Source: Syntrophaceae bacterium UBA2188
Lineage (GTDB): Bacteria; Desulfobacterota; BSN033; UBA1163
Assembly: GCA_002327985.1 (NCBI GenBank)
Contig: DCVM01000111.1
Coordinates: forward strand, 1 to 9,671
Direction: 5' to 3'
DNA length: 9,671 nt
Shown here piece after piece: positions 6,605-9,671 of the stretch. Numbering within the stretch: position 1 is the first letter of the stretch; every line of letters begins with the position of its first letter. A program made the position numbers and the translations under genes. The notes below the pieces were generated by a model. It saw only the letters and a list, made by a program, of their open reading frames with translations. It was not told the DNA's origin and did no database searches.

Positions 6605-7566
6605 AACGACCTTGCATCTTTATGATCATTATCGCTCTATTCTTTTTGACTGCTATGGTGAGTATCGGCCAAACCCAAGAAAAGCGATTAGTCATCGGAA
6701 CCGCTAGCACCGGGGGGACATGGTATCCTCTGGGAGGAGGAGTGGCCACCATCGTCACGAAATACATCAAAGGAGTCAGTGCCACCGCCATTCCTTCAGG
6801 TGCATCCATTGAGAACATCCGCGCCATTAACAAAAAGACTCAGGATCTGGCACTCAGTATGCCTGATGTCGCCTATTTCGCTTACAATGGATTGGAGATG
6901 TTTAAAACCGAGAAGCACGAAGAACTTCGAGGTCTTTTCGCCACCTATCCCATCGACATTCAGTTTTATGTAGAGGAGAAATCTCCCGTGAAGACCATTG
7001 CCGATATCAAGGGGAAAGACCTGAGGGTAGCGGTGGGCCCCCCTGGGAGCGGAACAGAGGTGATGGCCCGCCTCGTTTTAAAAGAATACGGCATCACCTA
7101 TGATGATATTCGCGAACAATTTATTTCTCACACTGAAGCCACCGCAGCGATGAAGGACGGGAATATTGATGTAGGTATTGTGACGTTGGGAACACCTGCC
7201 CCTACGCTCATGGATTTAACCCAGTATAAGAAGATTCGATTTTTAGATATCGAACCGGATATGGCGGTTCGGATCAATAAAAAATTCCCAGCCTATTTCC
7301 CGCGGACCATTCCTGCCGGGACTTACTCTGGAATGACCAAGCCGCATCACACCCTGGCCTGGATGGGGCTCTTTATCGTCCATAAAGATTTTCCTGGAGA
7401 ACTGGCCTATGACATATTAAAGGCGGTCTTCGATCATAAGCCAGAATTGGATGCGATTCATGTTCAATTCAAGGCCATCCTCTTGGAGAATGCTAATAAA
7501 GGGATGTCCGTTCCTCTCCATCCCGGTGCGATCCGATTCTTTAAGGAAAAGGGTTTGATCAAATAA
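6601..7566 (+). CDS. TAXI-family TRAP transporter solute-binding protein
   Basis: This 321-residue periplasmic protein binds the solute and hands it to the TRAP membrane component encoded at 8158. Residues 1-23 form a Sec signal peptide, with likely cleavage after Gly23 (VSIG/Q). The mature protein starts with the hallmark TAXI motif IGTASTGGTWYPLGGG (32-47). Other family marks are IPSGASIENIRAINKK (64-79), AVGPPGSGTEVMARLVL (144-160), TEATAAMKDGNIDVGIVTLGTPAP (178-201) and the C-terminal VPLHPGAIRFFKEKG (304-318). Length is typical. AGGAG at 6589-6593 lies 7 bases before the ATG, and the start overlaps the stop of the CoA ligase by 4 bases, so translation is likely coupled. TAXI proteins are poorly characterised; glutamate or other carboxylates have been suggested for a few. 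The neighbouring ligase favours a carboxylic acid here, by inference. Confidence 0.95.
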   Translation: MKRPCIFMIIIALFFLTAMVSIGQTQEKRLVIGTASTGGTWYPLGGGVATIVTKYIKGVSATAIPSGASIENIRAINKKTQDLALSMPDVAYFAYNGLEMFKTEKHEELRGLFATYPIDIQFYVEEKSPVKTIADIKGKDLRVAVGPPGSGTEVMARLVLKEYGITYDDIREQFISHTEATAAMKDGNIDVGIVTLGTPAPTLMDLTQYKKIRFLDIEPDMAVRINKKFPAYFPRTIPAGTYSGMTKPHHTLAWMGLFIVHKDFPGELAYDILKAVFDHKPELDAIHVQFKAILLENANKGMSVPLHPGAIRFFKEKGLIK

Positions 7567-7586
7567 TCATTGGATAGGGACCTTTG

Positions 7587-8114
7587 ATGGATGCTCCATG
7601 GGCCTTGAACATGATGAAAAGAAAACAAATGAAGAGAGGACTGATCTTCTCAGGCATCGCCATGGCAGTCGTCGTGTTCTGGGCCTTCTGGCCAGTCTAT
7701 CGTCTGGAGGTTTCAAGCCTCGGCAGGTCGAAGGCCCCTCTCTCCCTTCCTATTTCATCAGGGGATCAATTTAGCGTCCGGTTTCTCCACTCTTACGATC
7801 GAGCCTTTTTTCAGGAAAATTATGAAATCGATTCTCACCACCGGATCCTTCTCAAGGATATGGTCTTCAAATCCCATCTCAATGGTGGCGGATTTGCTTA
7901 CCCACATTTCCATCTGAGACCCGATGGGGTAGGTGAACTGAAAGAAATTAACGAGTGGAGAAACCCTGTGGAATTCATGATGGGGTCAAAAGATTTGGCC
8001 AATCATACCTTTCTCTGGAAAGAAGATCGGATCGAGTTATCCCATTTCTTTCGATGTGGAGAGATCATTCAGATTCGGGTGGTCAAAAAGATGAGAATGA
8101 AAGAAATTCTCTAA
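7587..8114 (+). CDS. DUF1850 membrane-anchored protein of a TAXI-TRAP operon
   Basis: This 175-residue protein sits between the TAXI binding protein and the TRAP permease, the usual place of DUF1850 proteins, whose function is unknown. A basic N-terminus (KRKQMKRG, 11-18) precedes one hydrophobic segment (about 19-37), so it is either membrane-anchored or secreted. The rest should face the periplasm. Family-like elements are FSVRFLHSYDRAFFQENYEID (62-82), with the His-Ser pair and an acidic residue shortly after, and FKSHLNGGGFAYP (94-106), a glycine-containing turn. ATG 7587 follows AGGGA (7576-7580) by 6 bases. A TTG one codon earlier and Met9, Met10 or Met15 are alternative starts; all keep the membrane segment. 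The gap to the previous gene is 20 bases. A role as accessory subunit or docking aid is only a guess from constant gene order. Confidence 0.8.
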   Translation: MDAPWALNMMKRKQMKRGLIFSGIAMAVVVFWAFWPVYRLEVSSLGRSKAPLSLPISSGDQFSVRFLHSYDRAFFQENYEIDSHHRILLKDMVFKSHLNGGGFAYPHFHLRPDGVGELKEINEWRNPVEFMMGSKDLANHTFLWKEDRIELSHFFRCGEIIQIRVVKKMRMKEIL

Positions 8115-8157
8115 TGCATGCTTAGATAAAAAATGAGGCGACAAGGGGGTTACCAAA

Positions 8158-9671
8158 GTGAGCGAAGCCGGGAGGATAAAAACCATTCTCATCACGGTGA
8201 TCGGTGTGGCGATGTCCCTTTTTCACATCTATACGGCACAGTTCGGTGTCTTTTCTGCATTGGTCCAGAGACCTGTTCACTTGGCCTTTGCCTTTGTCCT
8301 CATCTTCCTTCTCCATCCTTCAAAGAAGGAAGAAAAAGCCTGGTGGATTCATCTCTTGGATTGGCTATTCATTCTTCTTTCTGTGATTTCATTAATCCAC
8401 CTGATCGTGACCTTCAAGGAGATTGTCTTAAGAGGAGGGGCGGCGACTCAGCTGGATCTCTGGTTAGGAGGATTGCTTATTCTCTTTGTCTTGGAAGGGA
8501 CCCGACGGGTATTGGGATGGGCCCTTCCCATCATCGCATCGGTCTTCATCCTATATGCCCTGTTTGGAAAATATCTCCCGGGGTTATGGGGACATCGCGG
8601 GGTCGATCTCGAAAGTTTGATCAGTTACCAATACCTCACCACTGAAGGAATCTTCAGCCTGCCTCTCGGCGTATCGGCCACCTTCATCTTTATCTTCATC
8701 CTCTTTGGAGGTTTTTTAGTGGCTTCCGGGACGGGTGAGTTCTTCATCGATTTTGCCAATTCCATCGCAGGACATTTAAAAGGAGGGCCTGCAAAGGTGG
8801 CTGTTGCCTCAAGCGCCTGCTTTGGAACTATTTCAGGTAGCGCTGTGGCGAATGTCGTCGGAACAGGATCTTTCACCATCCCTCTAATGAAACGTCTTGG
8901 CTATAGTCCAACGTTCGCCGGCGCGGTGGAGGCCGTTGCCTCCACGGGTGGTCAAATCATGCCGCCTATTATGGGGGCGGCGGCCTTTATCATTGCAGAG
9001 ATGTTAGGGATCCCTTACATTCAGGTAGCTATCGCAGCAGCCATTCCTGCCATCCTCTATTACTTTGCTCTGATGTATATGGTTCATCTGGAGGCAATCC
9101 GATTAGGACTCAGAGGCCTCTCAAAGGAAGAGCTTCCTCATTTGTGGAATACATTGAAAAGAAGAGGATATCTTCTCATCCCAGCTATTCTTTTAATCTA
9201 TTGGCTCACCGTCGGTTATTCGCCGATGAAGGCAGGGCTCTGGTCCATTGGAGCTGTCTTTCTTTTCAGTTTTTCGAGGCGGACTACCTGGATGGGTCCC
9301 ATGAAGTTGATCGAGGCTTTAAAAAAAGGTGGGACAGGATGCCTGGAAGTGGTAACGGCTTGTGCCTGTGCTGGTATTGTCATCGGTGTGGTGACCCAGA
9401 CTGGCCTCGGTCTAAAGTTTTCCACCATTGTTATTGAAGCTTCTAAAGGATTCCTTCCATTAGCACTTACTTTCATTGCCATCACCTCCTTGATCCTTGG
9501 AATGGGGGTGACCACCTCTGCAGCCTATATTCTTACTGTCATTCTGGGCGGCCCTGTATTGGTAAAATTGGGAGTCCTCCCGCTGTCCGCCCATCTCTTC
9601 GTCTTCTATTATGCCTGTCTCTCCACCATCACGCCCCCCATTGCGCTGGCTGCTTACGCAGGGGCCGGGAT
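8158..9671 (+). CDS. fused TRAP transporter permease (DctQ-DctM type), 3' end beyond window
   Basis: The first 504 codons of a polytopic inner-membrane protein are visible; the frame is still open at the last base. It fuses the small DctQ-like subunit (hydrophobic segments near 8-25, 38-52, 66-84, 100-113 and 120-137) to the large DctM-like channel, the arrangement usual in TAXI-TRAP systems, and drives uptake with an ion gradient rather than ATP. DctM marks are FGTISGSAVANVVGTG (222-237), STGGQIMPPIMGAAAF (262-277), LGMGVTTSAAY (447-457) and STITPPIALAAYAGAG (489-504). Fused permeases of this type usually exceed 600 residues, so a C-terminal part is missing. I start at GTG 8158 because a TGA in frame at 8134-8136 bars earlier starts, no other start codon lies between, and AAGGGGG (8143-8149) is 8 bases upstream. 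Confidence 0.93.
   Translation, partial: MSEAGRIKTILITVIGVAMSLFHIYTAQFGVFSALVQRPVHLAFAFVLIFLLHPSKKEEKAWWIHLLDWLFILLSVISLIHLIVTFKEIVLRGGAATQLDLWLGGLLILFVLEGTRRVLGWALPIIASVFILYALFGKYLPGLWGHRGVDLESLISYQYLTTEGIFSLPLGVSATFIFIFILFGGFLVASGTGEFFIDFANSIAGHLKGGPAKVAVASSACFGTISGSAVANVVGTGSFTIPLMKRLGYSPTFAGAVEAVASTGGQIMPPIMGAAAFIIAEMLGIPYIQVAIAAAIPAILYYFALMYMVHLEAIRLGLRGLSKEELPHLWNTLKRRGYLLIPAILLIYWLTVGYSPMKAGLWSIGAVFLFSFSRRTTWMGPMKLIEALKKGGTGCLEVVTACACAGIVIGVVTQTGLGLKFSTIVIEASKGFLPLALTFIAITSLILGMGVTTSAAYILTVILGGPVLVKLGVLPLSAHLFVFYYACLSTITPPIALAAYAGAG

Noticed and set aside
8133..8645. 170-codon open frame starting with ATG just before the TRAP permease
   Set aside because: It overlaps the permease N-terminus in another frame and gives a Ser/Arg/Gly/Cys-rich product without known motifs. 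The permease frame from GTG 8158 shows continuous membrane segments and TRAP motifs.
1..9671. Defence system, mobile element, CRISPR array, tRNA or other undescribed system
   Set aside because: Reading both strands I found no spaced direct repeats, no transposase or integrase, no terminal inverted repeats, no tRNA fold, and no unexplained gap longer than 183 bases. All substantial frames belong to known transport or CoA-ligase families.

Overview
This window holds two solute-uptake systems and a CoA ligase, all on the + strand and tightly packed. It looks like a chromosomal catabolic or uptake region of a Gram-negative bacterium. The binding proteins carry Sec signal peptides, which implies a periplasm, and the base composition is moderate, close to half G+C. 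Liv-type ABC genes, AMP-forming acyl-CoA ligases and TAXI-TRAP genes occurring together is common in anaerobic, organic-acid-using Desulfobacterota-like bacteria. That assignment is an inference from gene content, because no phylogenetic marker is present.

Bases 1-180: possibly the last codons of an upstream gene, a near-consensus sigma70-type promoter (TTGACA, 17 bp, TAAAAT) and a purine-rich leader. Bases 181-4879: a complete five-gene branched-chain-amino-acid (HAAT/Liv) type ABC transporter in the order binding protein, livH, livM, livG, livF. The binding protein is followed by two hairpins, one of them long. The remaining four genes are spaced by 1 and 11 bases or overlap by 17. Bases 4880-5062: a 183-base gap with a perfect hairpin and a second plausible promoter.

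Bases 5063-9671: an AMP-forming acyl-CoA synthetase overlaps by 4 bases (ATGA) a TAXI-family TRAP binding protein. Next come a DUF1850 protein and the first 504 codons of a fused DctQ-DctM TRAP permease, which runs off the window end. The second block reads as one operon: periplasmic capture, sodium- or proton-driven import, then CoA activation of a carboxylic acid. The Liv-type block supplies an ATP-driven route for a substrate that may or may not be related. I cannot name either substrate.

I see no tRNA, rRNA, CRISPR, insertion sequence, phage gene or defence system, and no gene on the - strand that I believe. The points most worth a second look are the long hairpin between the binding-protein gene and livH, the apparently asymmetric ATP sites of the LivG/LivF pair, the translational coupling of a CoA ligase to a TAXI-TRAP system, and the orphan perfect Shine-Dalgarno sequence in the leader. 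The families themselves are ordinary.
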